The notes under the pieces: generated by a model
Databases searched by the model: none
The model's input: only the letters and a program-made list of their open reading frames with translations
Told to the model about the DNA's origin: nothing
Shown: positions 43,536-55,123 of the stretch, one piece after another
Layout: each line of letters begins with the position of its first letter
Numbering within the stretch: position 1 is the first letter of the stretch
Program-made: the position numbers and the translations under genes
NCBI RefSeq assembly: GCF_040954645.1
Contig: NC_092804.1
Coordinates: forward strand, 87,287,217 to 87,351,216
Direction: 5' to 3'
DNA length: 64,000 bases
Source of the DNA: Diabrotica undecimpunctata
Lineage: Eukaryota > Arthropoda > Insecta > Coleoptera > Chrysomelidae

Positions 43536-43958
43536 ATGTCTCTCTCGCGAAAAAGGGCGTGTGCTTTAATAATTGTGCTTGAAACGCAAAAGAAAAAGAA
43601 ATGAGCGTACTGGGTTAAAGACTGGCTAATGAAAAGGAATAGGTTATCCCACATGTCACTTATGGCAGGATTAAAGCTTTCCTGTACGGACGATTATAAA
43701 AACTATTTAAGAATGGATGAAACATGTTTTAAAACATTACTTAAATTAGTGACACCTTTAATTAAAAAACAAAACACTAAAATGAGAAGTGCAATTACTG
43801 TGGAAGAAAGACTAACTGCAACATTAAGGTTTTTGGCAACCGGTCGTAGTTTTGAAGACATGAAATATACAACTTTAATTTCACCTCAAGCGTTAGGGGT
43901 TATCATTCCGGAAACATGCGCGGCGATCTACAAGGTTCTAAAAAAAGAATATTTAAAG
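43536..43958 (+). CDS. HARBI1-like transposase, exon 1
   Basis: The natural start seems to be ATG 43536 ('MSLSRKRACALIIVLETQKK'), but TGA at 43602-43604 interrupts this frame just before 'AYWVKDWLMKRNRLSHMSLM', a typical Harbinger N-terminus. Translation could restart at ATG 43629. The exon continues with 'DDYKNYLRMDETCFKTLLKL' and 'TVEERLTATLRFLATG', the helical DNA-binding part, and ends with donor GTAAAT after 43958 in phase 0. The single nonsense codon is the only defect seen. Confidence 0.8.
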
Positions 43959-44092
43959 GTAAATATGAAATTGATGACACATTTTAGATATATTTTAATA
44001 ATTCTTAGAAACTAATAACAAAAAGGTAAAAAAATAAGTAATTAGAATTGTCTAAAAAATCAAATCATATATTCTATAAATTAAGTTATATT

Positions 44093-44578
44093 TTATATAC
44101 CGACATTTTTATTTGGTACAAGTAAATAATTGGATAAGTCAAAGTTATTATTGGACTGTCTATTTTCAAATGATACGTCACTATTGGTATAATTTATTGG
44201 TAAATTACTGGGAGTAGAATCAATTTGACGAGGCGTAGGATACGCAATATATGTTGCTTCATCTAGCTTATCTTGTACTCCAGCAAATAAAATTTGGTTT
44301 ATTAAATATTCTGAAATATTTCTTTGGCGCTCATTCATTCGTCTGAGTTTAAATGCGACCGTCGTACCAATACTGCTACATTCGTCGTCAGGTTTGGTCA
44401 AAATTTTATATGCTTCATCAATGATGTCGTCTCGTTTAGTTTTTTTTCCTTTACGTATAGTGTTATTATAGTGGATAGGCACTCTAGATGAAGTGCTAGA
44501 TAATACTGGAGTAGACGCATCCTCCAAAATCGATTCTTGGCTAGTAACCGATTCAACATGAATCGCCTCACTACTGAC
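44093..44578 (-). CDS. MADF-domain protein of PIF/Harbinger, exon 2
   Basis: Acceptor TTGTTGCAG precedes 44578 on the minus strand. The exon (161 codons plus stop) encodes a Ser/Thr-rich linker and then 'VAFKLRRMNERQRNISEYLI' and 'NQILFAGVQDKLDEA', a C-terminal helical segment like the BESS-type dimerisation region. The joined product is 318 residues with no defect. The exon lies entirely inside the intron (43959-44615) of the transposase gene on the other strand. Confidence 0.82.
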   Translation of the reverse strand, partial: VSSEAIHVESVTSQESILEDASTPVLSSTSSRVPIHYNNTIRKGKKTKRDDIIDEAYKILTKPDDECSSIGTTVAFKLRRMNERQRNISEYLINQILFAGVQDKLDEATYIAYPTPRQIDSTPSNLPINYTNSDVSFENRQSNNNFDLSNYLLVPNKNVGI

Positions 44579-44615
44579 CTGCAACAAATAGTTAAATATT
44601 ACTTTTCTTTTTTAG

Positions 44616-45413
44616 TTTCCAAAATCTTCACAAGAATGGGCTCAAATTGGAAAAGATTTTGAAAATAGATGGAACTTTCCAAACTGTGGGGGAGCAATAG
44701 ATGGAAAGCATGTGCGGATAATCAAACCACCGAATAGCGGTTCCTATTTTTATAATTACAAGGGATATTGCAGCATAGTTCTAATGGCAATAGTTAACGC
44801 TGATTATGAATTTGTTTATGTGAATTGTGGCTGCAATGGTAGAGTATCGGATGGAGGCGTTTTGGAAGTAACAGATTTTTTTGAAAAATTAACTGAAGGA
44901 GACTTACACTTGCCAAATAGTGATTCAACCACATCGAATTTAAATTTTGTTTTCGTAGGCGATGATGCGTTTGCCTTGAATGAACACCTACTAAAACCAT
45001 ACCCTAACAAAAATTTAAACAACGAACGGCGTATTTTTAATTATCGGTTAAGCCGGGCACGAAACGTTGTAGAAAATGCGTTTGGTATTTTGGCGAATCG
45101 GTTTAGAATACTTCACACAGAGATAAATATGAAACCAGAAAAGATTGACCTAGTAGTTATGGCTTGTTGTGTCCTACATAATTTTTTACGACGCAATGCG
45201 AAAGCTGTATATATGCCGCCAAGCTCAACAGATATAGAGGACTTAAATTCAGGAACAGTTATTAACGAAAACTGGAGAGAAGGGTACAGTATGGATGGAC
45301 TTCAGACCAGTGCTTCTCGGAATGTATCACAGCAAGCAAAGGATGTCCGTGAAATGTATGAACACTTTTTTGTTGGTGAAGGTAAAGTTTCTTGGCAAGA
45401 TCGGTTTTTGTAG
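44616..45413 (+). CDS. HARBI1-like transposase, exon 2 (DDE catalytic domain)
   Basis: Acceptor TTTTTTAG before 44616; stop at 45413. The three catalytic acids are in place: 'CGGAIDGKHVRI' (Asp near 44700), 'FVFVGDDAFAL' (Asp near 44963) and 'ARNVVENAFGILANRFRI' (Glu near 45074). 'CCVLHNFLRR' follows. Exons 1 (from 43629) and 2 together give 375 residues without internal stops. The protein cuts and pastes the element, normally with the MADF/Myb-like partner encoded on the opposite strand. This exon lies wholly inside the intron of that partner gene. Confidence 0.9.
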   Translation, partial: FPKSSQEWAQIGKDFENRWNFPNCGGAIDGKHVRIIKPPNSGSYFYNYKGYCSIVLMAIVNADYEFVYVNCGCNGRVSDGGVLEVTDFFEKLTEGDLHLPNSDSTTSNLNFVFVGDDAFALNEHLLKPYPNKNLNNERRIFNYRLSRARNVVENAFGILANRFRILHTEINMKPEKIDLVVMACCVLHNFLRRNAKAVYMPPSSTDIEDLNSGTVINENWREGYSMDGLQTSASRNVSQQAKDVREMYEHFFVGEGKVSWQDRFL

Positions 45414-45465
45414 TGATAACTAATATTCATAAACATGTTAGGTATATAAAAATTATAATACTTAC

Positions 45466-45936
45466 ATTTTCATTTTCTTTATCTTCTACCTCATCCTCAC
45501 TACTGTTAATTGAAGAAACAGTCTCACGAGTATCTTCGTGATTAGCGGTAAATAATAAAAGTTCATAATACCACAGCCCTGGTGTATAAATATCGTCAGT
45601 GGATGCACCACTTCTTTTGGACTTTTGAACCTTTTTCAATTCCTTACGGAAAGCACTTCGCAAATTATTTATTTTGCCGCGCACTGAATCCTGAGATGCT
45701 TCAACATTAACCGTTTTATAAAGGTTTATTAATTGTTGATACGCTTTCTCTCTTAAATCCCGATTCGCGTAAGATTTATCTTTAACCTTCCATAGGCAAG
45801 GGTGTGATTGATAAATATCAATGAATTTACGTAAAAATTCGGGATTATTTGCACTTTTGTTCGCCATCTGTTCTTCAAAAAATCGGATTTGTCTAACGAT
45901 GTCAGTTAAGTTAATGGACTGCAGATGAGACGTCAC
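45466..45936 (-). CDS. MADF-domain protein of PIF/Harbinger, exon 1
   Basis: Starts ATG (45936). The MADF domain is visible from 'EFLRKFIDIYQSHPCLWKVK' through 'VRGKINNLRSAFRKELKKVQ' and 'GLWYYELLLFT'. An acidic linker ends the exon (157 codons, phase 0; donor GTAAGT). In Harbinger elements this Myb/SANT-like partner binds the terminal DNA and carries the transposase to the nucleus. Confidence 0.85.
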
Positions 45937-46079
45937 ACACGTGCAGTTTCGATAAGCGAGCGCGCCGATGCCTTTACGATAACTGCGTGTATGTGACGAT
46001 TTTGGCCTTCAGTTAAGGGCCTGTCAGTCGCCTGGCCTCTTCGATATCCGCAAGTGAGTGGCCAGCTTACGCGTATAGC

Positions 46080-46490
46080 CTATTTTTATGCACCTCTTTG
46101 ATCTTACCGTTATCTATTTTAATTTTACAGTTAACGTTATTTACCTCTGTTATTATGAAAGTATCTGCATAAAGACTATAAAACTTACAATTCTCTTCTC
46201 TTTTGACCATGACTAGGTCTCCTATTTCGAAGTGTTGTGGCGTCGTTTTTGACTTATTTCTTTCCTGTCGTTCCTTTTTGTGCTTTAATAAGAAGTTTTT
46301 AGTTCTCTCGTGTGGGAATTGTAGTTTATAGCGTAACTCATTGTAGTAGGCATCTGTGTTGTAACATGGTTGAAGGTCTCCTATAAGGTCTTTAGGTAAG
46401 TTTACTTTCCTGTCATACAGTAATTCGAACGGTGTATATCCATGATAGGCGTTAGGGTTGTGTTGTAGCGGTATGTGAACATTCTGTAAC
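46080..46490 (-). pseudogene. Ty3/gypsy integrase C-terminal tail
   Basis: The minus-strand frame reads 'HIPLQHNPNAYHGYTPFELL', 'NELRYKLQFPHERTKNFLLK' and 'FEIGDLVMVKRE' to 'VHKNRLY'. This is the end of a gypsy integrase (target-joining region and chromodomain-proximal GPY/F-like segment). The catalytic core is absent. The frame is open through 46080, where the Harbinger insertion cuts the C-terminus. Confidence 0.8.
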
Positions 46491-46496
46491 GGGATT

Positions 46497-46735
46497 TAAT
46501 TAAGCATCAGATCTAAGTAACCTTTTTTAATAACGTGACACACATTTGCGAAAATAGACTGTTTGTTTATGACATTGAAAATATCTTGTAACGAGGATGC
46601 ACGCTGACCTAGTGAAATTTGCAATGTAATCAAAAGCTTATTAAATAACGTGTATAAAGTAAACAAATAAAAAAACAATATTATATTAACAAACGCACGT
46701 GAGTTAAATAGCTGGAAATCACGGGATTAGCATTA
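46497..46735. repeat. Long inverted repeat, right arm
   Basis: Inverted copy of 42875-43165 (see there). It directly abuts the start of the integrase tail at about 46490. Confidence 0.75.
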
Positions 46736-47387
46736 TTATCATTGTTTAAATAGGACTAGTTAGCCAACGCAATGTATAAATTTGTTTGATTCTAATTGAG
46801 ACAGTCACTAGATGTCACCACTCTTTCTGTCTCAATAGATTTTAATATACCATTGTTTGTTTGATATACGTTATACTAGATGGTGCTATGTGAAAAAGTT
46901 AAAGATTAAACTAAACGTCCATTTTTGATCCCCTGAATTAAATTCACCAGCGTTGCAATATTTCACTGACATAGTAGCAACAGGTTTACTTTACAAATAA
47001 AAATGTTACAAAAAACAGACCATGAATCACATAAAGTATTCATTTAAAATAGAATTATTATCAACTAGTAAATATCGTGTCAACTAAAATTGTACATAAA
47101 AATACTGTGGCATTTAAATCTTCCTATATCTAAATAAGTTTAAAGAATTTAAATATTTTATTTTATTTGGAAGTGTATTACAAAAATTTGGTCCGAGGTA
47201 AGTAAAACATTTTAATCATAATAATATGTGTTTAAAACATAAAAAAACATTTGTATGAGAAATGAACAAAATTAGGTATTTAGAAATAAATTTTACCGGA
47301 TAATACATACATTCGATAGTATTTGAAAGAAAGTGATTTTAAATTAAAATAATGTTACCTCCATAATAAATAAATGGTTTTTTACAG
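46736..47387. other. Gene-free stretch upstream of the P-like element
   Basis: AT-rich; no ORF and no convincing TIR for the P-like element found. Confidence 0.4.
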
Positions 47388-47511
47388 ATGGCTGGAAATA
47401 TTTGTTGTTATGACAAATGTGGTTTATCACCATACAAAATTCATGGATTAAGAATGTTCAGATTTCCGACAAAAAATCCTACGGCTTGTCAAACATGGAT
47501 ATTACACTCTG
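47388..47511 (+). CDS. P-element-like transposase 1, exon 1 (THAP zinc finger, first half)
   Basis: Begins ATG after a CAG and ends with donor GTAAGT after 47511. Encodes 'MAGNICCYDKCGLSPYKIHG' and 'LRMFRFPTKNPTACQTWILH', with the first cysteine pair, the phenylalanine-proline core and the tryptophan of a THAP domain. The codon split (G|GT) fits the exon at 57400, giving 'HSGNAALESL' across the junction. The intron between them is 9.9 kb and full of later insertions. Confidence 0.82.
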
Positions 47512-49400
47512 GTAAGTAAATAGAAACTTTTTTTATATTCTTGTATTTTACACCGTTTCCGTTACGTAATTAACTTGAAAAAATGTTTATTTTTTTTTCA
47601 TTCATCATTTTTTATTATCGCCACGGTGCACGAGTCATATTCGAGATGCATTAATTTGAATTTTACGTTTTCGTTGTTATTATAATTATGATATAATAAA
47701 CTTCGGAAAAACAAATTAGTGAATAAATATCAAGTTAATAAACATAAACAAAGTATTAGATATTTAAATATGTATTTCTTTAGCTATTTTTAGTTATTGT
47801 ATTGAAAAGTAGAAATAAGTTCATCTTTATCGGAGAACTAATTTATACACCAGTCCATTTGGGAAAAAATCATTGATTTAACGTAAAAATCTTATACAGA
47901 TATTTGAAGGTTCTAAAAGATATATGAGGGTTAGTTAATAATAAATCTGTGAAGACATACAGGTGATTTTGGTTTGTTTTTGTTTAAACAATTTTAAAAA
48001 GTGAGAGGTCATTATTTTGCCTATAAAACGTTTTTTATCCAGTTTAGAGAAAAATAGTTAAAATAAAAATTGTAGATCTCAAAAAATTCTTCCATTTGCG
48101 AGTTTCTAAATTAAAATATATAAAGAATTCACCAAAATAGTTGCAAAAAAACCTTGATTTTGCAGAAAAATTATAAATTTTAATAACTTTGTTTTTGCAT
48201 AATGGTATGTAATGTAACTATTTCTTAATATTGTTCTGAAGCTATTTTCTTGTGGCATTTTAAAGTAATTACTATTTACATGGGAATAAGCCACAATTAA
48301 AGGTTAAAGTACGTTTATTGACGTTTCAATTTCAACTTCGGAAATCGTTCTCAAAATACAAACATTAGTTTGTTTAATTAACTAAGTCACTCGTCATTTT
48401 GTAAATAGCCATCGATTTTTTATGGCTTCGTTTTAAATTATTTAAAAAAAAAACATCAAGATTATATTAAATTTGTTTTTAAAAATCAGTTTGAAGAATA
48501 ACAAATTTTTAGCATATAAAAATTTCTAATAACTCTGACATTTTTATGTCATACGGTTGTATGTAGGCTCAATATAAAGCTAATAAAAAAAACATTAAAA
48601 AAAAAACCAAAATCTTCTATGACCCAGAGGAAATCAAACAGCATTTTTTTTTCTTTTTTAAGAAATTGCAAATATTTTCATTGTTTATTAACATTAAGAG
48701 CTGAAAATTGAACACATTGTAAAAGAATATCTAAATTTTATAATTCGATTTATAAATGGCATACACAGTGAAGAAGTAAATTAGTTTTGAAACATTAAAA
48801 TAATGGTACTCGTAAAATATCGCCACAGAAAAATGCAAGGGAGATCTGTCCGCTGCAATCTCTCAGCTTGTTTCTTGTTATTGGTTATGGAAAGTTCCGT
48901 TTTTTTTCAGTTGTGCTTTTACACCAGCTTTTTATTGAGCCTACGTACAGCCGTATGACATGAAAAATATCAAAAGTAGTATTAATGTTTAGAAGCTAAA
49001 AAGCACATTTTCAAACTGTTTTTTTAATAGTAAGTTTAATAAAATGTTAAAGTTTATAAATAAAGCTTCAAATAATCGATTCAAAAAACGTCAAATAACT
49101 GTCAAAGCTTAAACACCCTTTTTAAAGTTCCTCACGGATTTTAAAGATTTAAACAGTGTTAAACAGATAAATTAATTCATCGACGAGTTAACAATACGAA
49201 GCGAAGTTCTTTAATCACAATGTGATAAGAAAACGAGTATCACATTTGGATTAATATTTCAATAGTGGAATTTAATTGTGGCTATATTGGTGTAATTAAA
49301 GAAAACCAGTGAAAATCCAAAGAAATAGGTGAGATCCTTTTTTTCTTTCTTTCCAGTTTGGGAGAGGGTCCATTAGGTACTCACATTTAGGTATTGTGTT
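47512..49400. other. Intron of the P-like gene, no gene seen
   Basis: AT-rich. Near 48303-48365 'TTATTGACGTTTCAATTTC' and 'TCGGAAATCG' form an imperfect hairpin with 'TTTC...GAAA' arms, a motif widespread in insect repeats. Nothing else is recognised. Confidence 0.4.
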
Positions 49401-52400
49401 ACGGTCTGGGTAACCAGGACTACACATCATGAACAGCAATTAAATATTTACATTTACACAAAACAACTCCAATTCCAACCCAAAATCATATGTTGTTGTC
49501 GCAGTCTCTAAACCTCCTTCCCGTTCGTTTTCTAAAAGGGAACAAATTAATGTCATGCACCAAATTTTGAATACTGTTTTATTTGAATATATTAAAGAAA
49601 TTGGTGAAATAGTTTATCCAAAAAATATTTTACATCTCTCATTTCGAATAATCGAATCTTTATTTTCCTCACTTCTACCGACATCGTTGATCAACTAATA
49701 CACTGAACGTCATAATTAATTCCACCGTCATCTTTATTTGCAGGCTTCTTTCTGCGACCAAAAGAATCCTTATTTCAAATGTATCTCCTTCCATCCCGCA
49801 TTCACTAATCGAACAGTCCCTAAAAAATACGGAACGTCAGATGATAAATAGGCATATATCTAGAAGTTTTCCTAGGGTAACATTTGTAATCCCTGACAAG
49901 GAGGACTTCGAAGTGCAATCTTCTCCGTTAATTAACCATGAAAATACATCCTTTAAAATATTTTTATTCTCTGACAGACTATAGTGTTTTCTTTGTAAGC
50001 TTACGGGTCGTACCGTGGAGTCTGATCGCAAAGTCTCCAGTTGACCAGATCACACACTCATTGCAGCTAATTCTCCTCCCTCCTCTTCATTTTCAGCTGA
50101 CTCTAAGGAGACCTTAATCCTGAATCCTTAAACTTCATCAAAAGAACTTCTATCTTCGGAAATTGAGTCCATCTCCGTTAACTACACACCCATCCTGACT
50201 GCCATTATGGATTTATCCATCCTTCGTCATACTAATTCAAGGCCCATATTGGCAGTAGGACAAAAAAGGGGACACTTCAATGACAGTCCTCCTGATACTC
50301 CTACCATTCTCTCTTCGTCCGGTATTCTTGCTCTATTAAGTTCTTTTCCTCCTTCGACATTCTCGAAACCATCCAAAAAATGTCCAAATCTAATCTTTGA
50401 TTGGATTACTCGATGAAACCTAATTATATTTCCGCTATAGAAACGATTTACAAAGATAATCCGACTAATTTTACACTCAATTCCACGCAACTTATTGCAT
50501 TTCTTGAGAACTCTTTTGTATGTATCACCCCACTACAAGAAGCTTAAAAATCCTACAACATAGATGGTATTCAAAGGGACTTATTGCAGCTCTACATAGG
50601 TACAAGGAAAAGATCACTAAAAAACCGTATCACTAGAATCTTAAAAAAGTTAAAAGAACAGCCTACCTCCGACTTACAAGAGTATATAGACGTGCATCCT
50701 CTGATAAATCTTCTGATGTCAAATCTAATCACAGCATACATGATGAATAGAATTTCTCTCTTTCTCTCGCATTTATCCATTTTTTCTGCTCTCTGTATAT
50801 TTTTACTTCATCGTTTGCCAAATTTAGACACGATATTTAATTAAGTAAGAAAACTTTATGTACTTCAAATACTAGCCCAAGACTAGTTTGGACAAAAAAA
50901 TTGTTACTTAATAAAAAATAACCTTAAAATATTAAATCTCTTTTTTAGTCAAAAGTTTATCCTTGACAATTAAGAGACAGCAAGATTCTGGCAGAAAATT
51001 TAAAATAAAAGTTTTGCAACAAATCTGGACCTAACCATATATACTCTTTTCTTCCTTCAGTCTTTCCTTATTCATCCTCAGTTTCACAAGATACCAATTA
51101 TCCGAACTATCCTATAAACTATTTCGAACTAAAAGCTGCACTTAAATCCTATTAAAACACAAAAATTAGGGTTTTCTAGAATTATCTTGAAAAATTTCTC
51201 GAAAATTTCTTAGGCACCAACGACCCTCTAAATGAAGCCAGTAAATTTACCACTGACATACCGCTGACAATCGTTAATGAATGTCTTGCCCTAATCTATA
51301 CTAAGATAAAAGAAAGATCATTACAAAATCGTATAACACGCCTAGTAAATAAAATTCTTTATCCCGATCAAAATGATCTCACAGAACAATTGCTCACTAA
51401 CGATGGTTACACAAGTGACTCCTCTGTTCTCCTTCTCAATAGTTTTTCTCTCCTTTCTCCCATATCATCTTTAAAATTTAATAACATTCAGTTATTAAAT
51501 ACAATGATGATACAATGAAATTGCGATGGAATTTATCATCGCCTAGAAAGAATTCAAAAGATTATTTCCTCTCATAATCCCAATATCTTTTGTCATCAGA
51601 AAACAAATTAAGCCAAACTTAAAAACTTGAAAGGATACGGTTACTGCTATACAGTACTGCGATACATTAGCGGTTACTGCTTGGTGTCCTAACAAACTTA
51701 CCATTTGTTAAGACACCATATAGATCCCTCCTAACCATACCCTCAATGAAGAAGAGATAGTCGATTTAATATTTCAACTTCCTGTCCCGTATATTCTTGT
51801 TGGCGACTTTAATGCCCATAACAGAATTTGGGACTCATTCCGTACCTTTGGTAAAGGCAAAGTTATTAAAAACATCTTAAATTGTTCAGACACATTTCTG
51901 TTAAATACTAGACTTAATAACCATTTTAACGTCTCCTCAGGATCATTTTCAGTCATTGATCTTAGCCTTTGTAACTCCAAAATTTCACCTTCCCTCTCCT
52001 AAGAAGTTTTTGATGGCCTACATGACAGCAACCACTTTTCTATCATCATATCCAACTCCTCCAATAAGCAAACCACTACTAGAAGTTTCTGGAACTTTAA
52101 AAACACTAATTGGTTAAAATTTAATTCTAAAATCGAAATATTATCTTCCTTAGCTATTTCAGAGGATATTAATATTATTCTAAATTTGTTATACGAATGC
52201 TTACTTACTGCTGCCAAATCACATATCGGTAAAAAAACCATCTCTTTTACTCACAAAATGGTACTATGGTGGAACTCTGATTGAAATAATGCCATCCGTT
52301 TATCCAAGAATTCTTTAAATAAATATCTGTGAAACAAAACCCAGGAAAATCTTCTAATACACAAACAACTTAAAGCTAAAGCCAAATTCCTTATTAAGCA

Positions 52401-55046
52401 AAGCAAAACATCCTCTTGGCAAAATTACACTTCCATCTTAACACACAATGCAAACTCCACTCATTTATAAAAAAAACTGTTTCACAAATCCAAGGCAATA
52501 AAACTAACCTTCATCCTATGAATTTATTCATCCTTCATTCCTATATCCTAACTATTTCTCCTATCATCTTCAACAACACAGTTATCTCTGACAGTCAATT
52601 CATTTCCGACACACTCGCTAATTGGGTTGAAGACTCAAAAGTAATATCGCTTTTACTCCCAGTTCTTTACGCGCTCAATCTTTCTCCACCATCTCGTCAA
52701 CTCCACACGATGTCACGTTTATGAACGCCTCGTTTACCCTAAATAAACTAAAATTTACCTTGTTTTCATGTACAAAATCTGCTGATGATCCCGATGATAT
52801 CCCTTATATATTTTTAAAAAATCTCTCTAATACATCCCTCTCCAAACTTCTCGAAATTTATCTGAAACAGACAAAAATTCCCAGATGTTTGGCGCAATTC
52901 TATAATCATTCCAATTAAAAAACCTAACCAACCCTCTATAACTCCAATATCTTTCGTCTTCTTTCTCTTACTTGTATTACCTGCACTTCTTGAAACAATG
53001 ATAAATAAAATACCCACTAGGTTCGTTAAACAGTATAATATTATTCCCGACGCTCAATCCGGCTTCCGACGTAATCGGTCTACTATTGATAACCTTTTTA
53101 TTTTTCAAACACACATTTGTTAAGCAATCTATAATCAACAAGATGTCGTAGCAACTATATTTAACGTTGAGGGGGCATTTTATTCAATCTCCAGAAAAGC
53201 AATCATTGACAAAATCTCCCACTATAATTTAAATGGTAATATTTTCTCATTCGTGAAAAACTATCTAATTGGAAGAACCTTTAAAGACCTTGCCAAGGGT
53301 AAACTTTTTCAATCTCTTCCTCAAAATTAAGGTATCCCTTTAGAATCTGCATTAAGTTTAACTCTATTCATTCTTGCAATCAACGAACTTTGCCTCCCAT
53401 CAAATATGTTCAATACACTGATGACCTAATTATTTACTGCCATGTTAAATCTGTCCCAACCTCATATAAACTTATACAAAGTGTAGTAAATCTACTTCAA
53501 GATAGATCTAACGAACTAGGATTATCACTCTCTGAGAGCAAAACCAAATTAATAAAATTTTCCAGAATAATTTCCACTCCCTTACCCCAAATTTTATTTA
53601 ACAATTCTCTACTTTCTGTTGTTAATTAATGTAAAATTCTCGGTTTTATGTTTGACTCCAGATTAAATTGAAAGAATCAAATCTCTGAACTTAAAACCAA
53701 TTGTTTTAAAAGGTTGAACATTTTTAAAACCCTCAGTCATCTTCAATGGGGTGCCGAAAACTACATATAGGTATGAGCGCTTTTCGCTTTAGTCCTATTG
53801 AGAGTGTATACCGTGAATCTAATGAACTTTCTCTTACCCTAAGACGATAATCACTTCTACTTTCGTATGCTGCATCAACATCCGCAAATCATTTAATCCC
53901 GTTCATTATCTAATTGCCACAATGCCGTCTTTTTCCACTAACAATAACCATCACCTTATCATAAAACCTATAACTCAATTAATTTGTCCACTACTTAAAA
54001 ATATTTACCTCCTTCTGACTAGTTCATTTCCTCTACCTTCACTTCCCCTCTGGGGTATATATTGAAGGGATCTCCCTTCAATATATACCTCACTCACCAT
54101 TTTTAACAAACTTGAATCTTCTAACCTTCTTATAAAGAAAGCATTTTTAGAGTTTAATTCTCTATACAGATGATTCTAAAACTACCACTCAACAGTAGTA
54201 GTAACCACTAAACATGAACTTGTAAGATCATCTCGGTTACCCTTAATATGCAACGTTTGCACAGGTGAACTATATAGTATGCAGTTGGCTTTTAAATGCA
54301 TCTCCCATCAAAAGAGACATATTGCCATTTGTTCAGATTCCCTTTCATATATCCATTTAGTCAATACAATTTTCACTGGCCACCTATTAGTTCAAAACAT
54401 TCATGACATATACCAAAATCTCTCTGCTTACGATGTAACAGTCTCTCTCATATGGCTGCCTTCTCACACGGGAATTACTGGTAATAAAACAGCAGATCAT
54501 TTTGCCAACGAAGCTACCAACCATGGGGTGACTGAAGTCACCCCAATTCAACTAGCTAACGAATCTCGAAATTCGTTTTCAAAAAGTCAGTAGAGGATAC
54601 TTGACAAAACTTATAGCAAAAGAGCAAAACAACTTTTCATAAACTTCAATCTTTTATTGGTCATCTCTCCCTAGACTTCATAACTAGAAGAGAAGCATCG
54701 ACTATTAGAAGACTACGAATCAACCATACCAAACTTACCGACTGCAAACAATTCACCAACCTGTATAAAGCACTGGACTTGAAACCTACTCTAAGGAACT
54801 GCTTAACAACCCTACAGACATAACAAAAACTATTCAAAAAGAGAAATCATTCAATTTCTACCTGGCGAAATCGAATTCAAATTATTACCACTGTGCTTTC
54901 TAAAACTTGCAAAGGAAACAGCTTGATAAAATACTTGGCAAGGGAATCTAAAATTGCATTCCACATGCCGTTCATCGTGGTTAAAATTCGTAGTGAATTC
55001 AATTTCTGGTACTTCCAAACGGAGTAAAGAAATAAATCATAAAGAC

Positions 55047-55050
<4 letters not shown>
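49400..55050 (+). pseudogene. LINE with endonuclease, RT and RNase H (I/Jockey-type), decayed, inserted in the P-gene intron
   Basis: In order on +: a poorly defined ORF1-like region (49400-51450); APE endonuclease with 'PYILVGDFNAHNRIWDS' (51785-51835) and 'HKMVLWWNSD' (52255); RT with 'IIPDAQSGFRRNRSTIDNLF' (53040-53100), 'GRTFKDLAKG' and the catalytic 'YVQYTDDLIIYC' (53405-53440); and RNase H with 'IAICSDSLSYIH' and 'WLPSHTGITGNKTADHFANE' (54310-54515). Stops and frameshifts occur every few hundred bases. The 3' end abuts (TA)n at 55052. The start is uncertain. RNase H and tryptophan-rich linker point to the I group. Confidence 0.75.

Positions 55051-55051
<1 letters not shown>

Positions 55052-55120
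<69 letters not shown>
55052..55120. repeat. (TA)n microsatellite
   Basis: TA run between the LINE and the hammerhead repeat. Confidence 0.95.

Positions 55121-55123
<3 letters not shown>

Larger units (their letters stand above)
43355..46067. mobile_element. PIF/Harbinger transposon, nearly intact, 2.7 kb
   Basis: Perfect 33-bp terminal inverted repeats (43355-43387 and 46035-46067; 'AGCTGGCCACTCACTTGCGG' then 'ATATCGAAGAGGC') flank a HARBI1-like transposase gene on + and a MADF-domain gene on minus. TAA precedes the left end and TAC follows the right, close to the 3-bp TWA duplication of this superfamily. A longer imperfect inverted region continues inside ('GGCCGTTATCG'-like, GGCCTTCAGT). 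The element sits inside a gypsy integrase tail. Confidence 0.88.

Noticed and set aside
48303..48365. 'TGACGTTTCAATTTC' hairpin with GAAACGUC on the minus strand
   Set aside because: It has a stem II-like hairpin but nothing like CUGAUGA before it; probably a common dispersed repeat.
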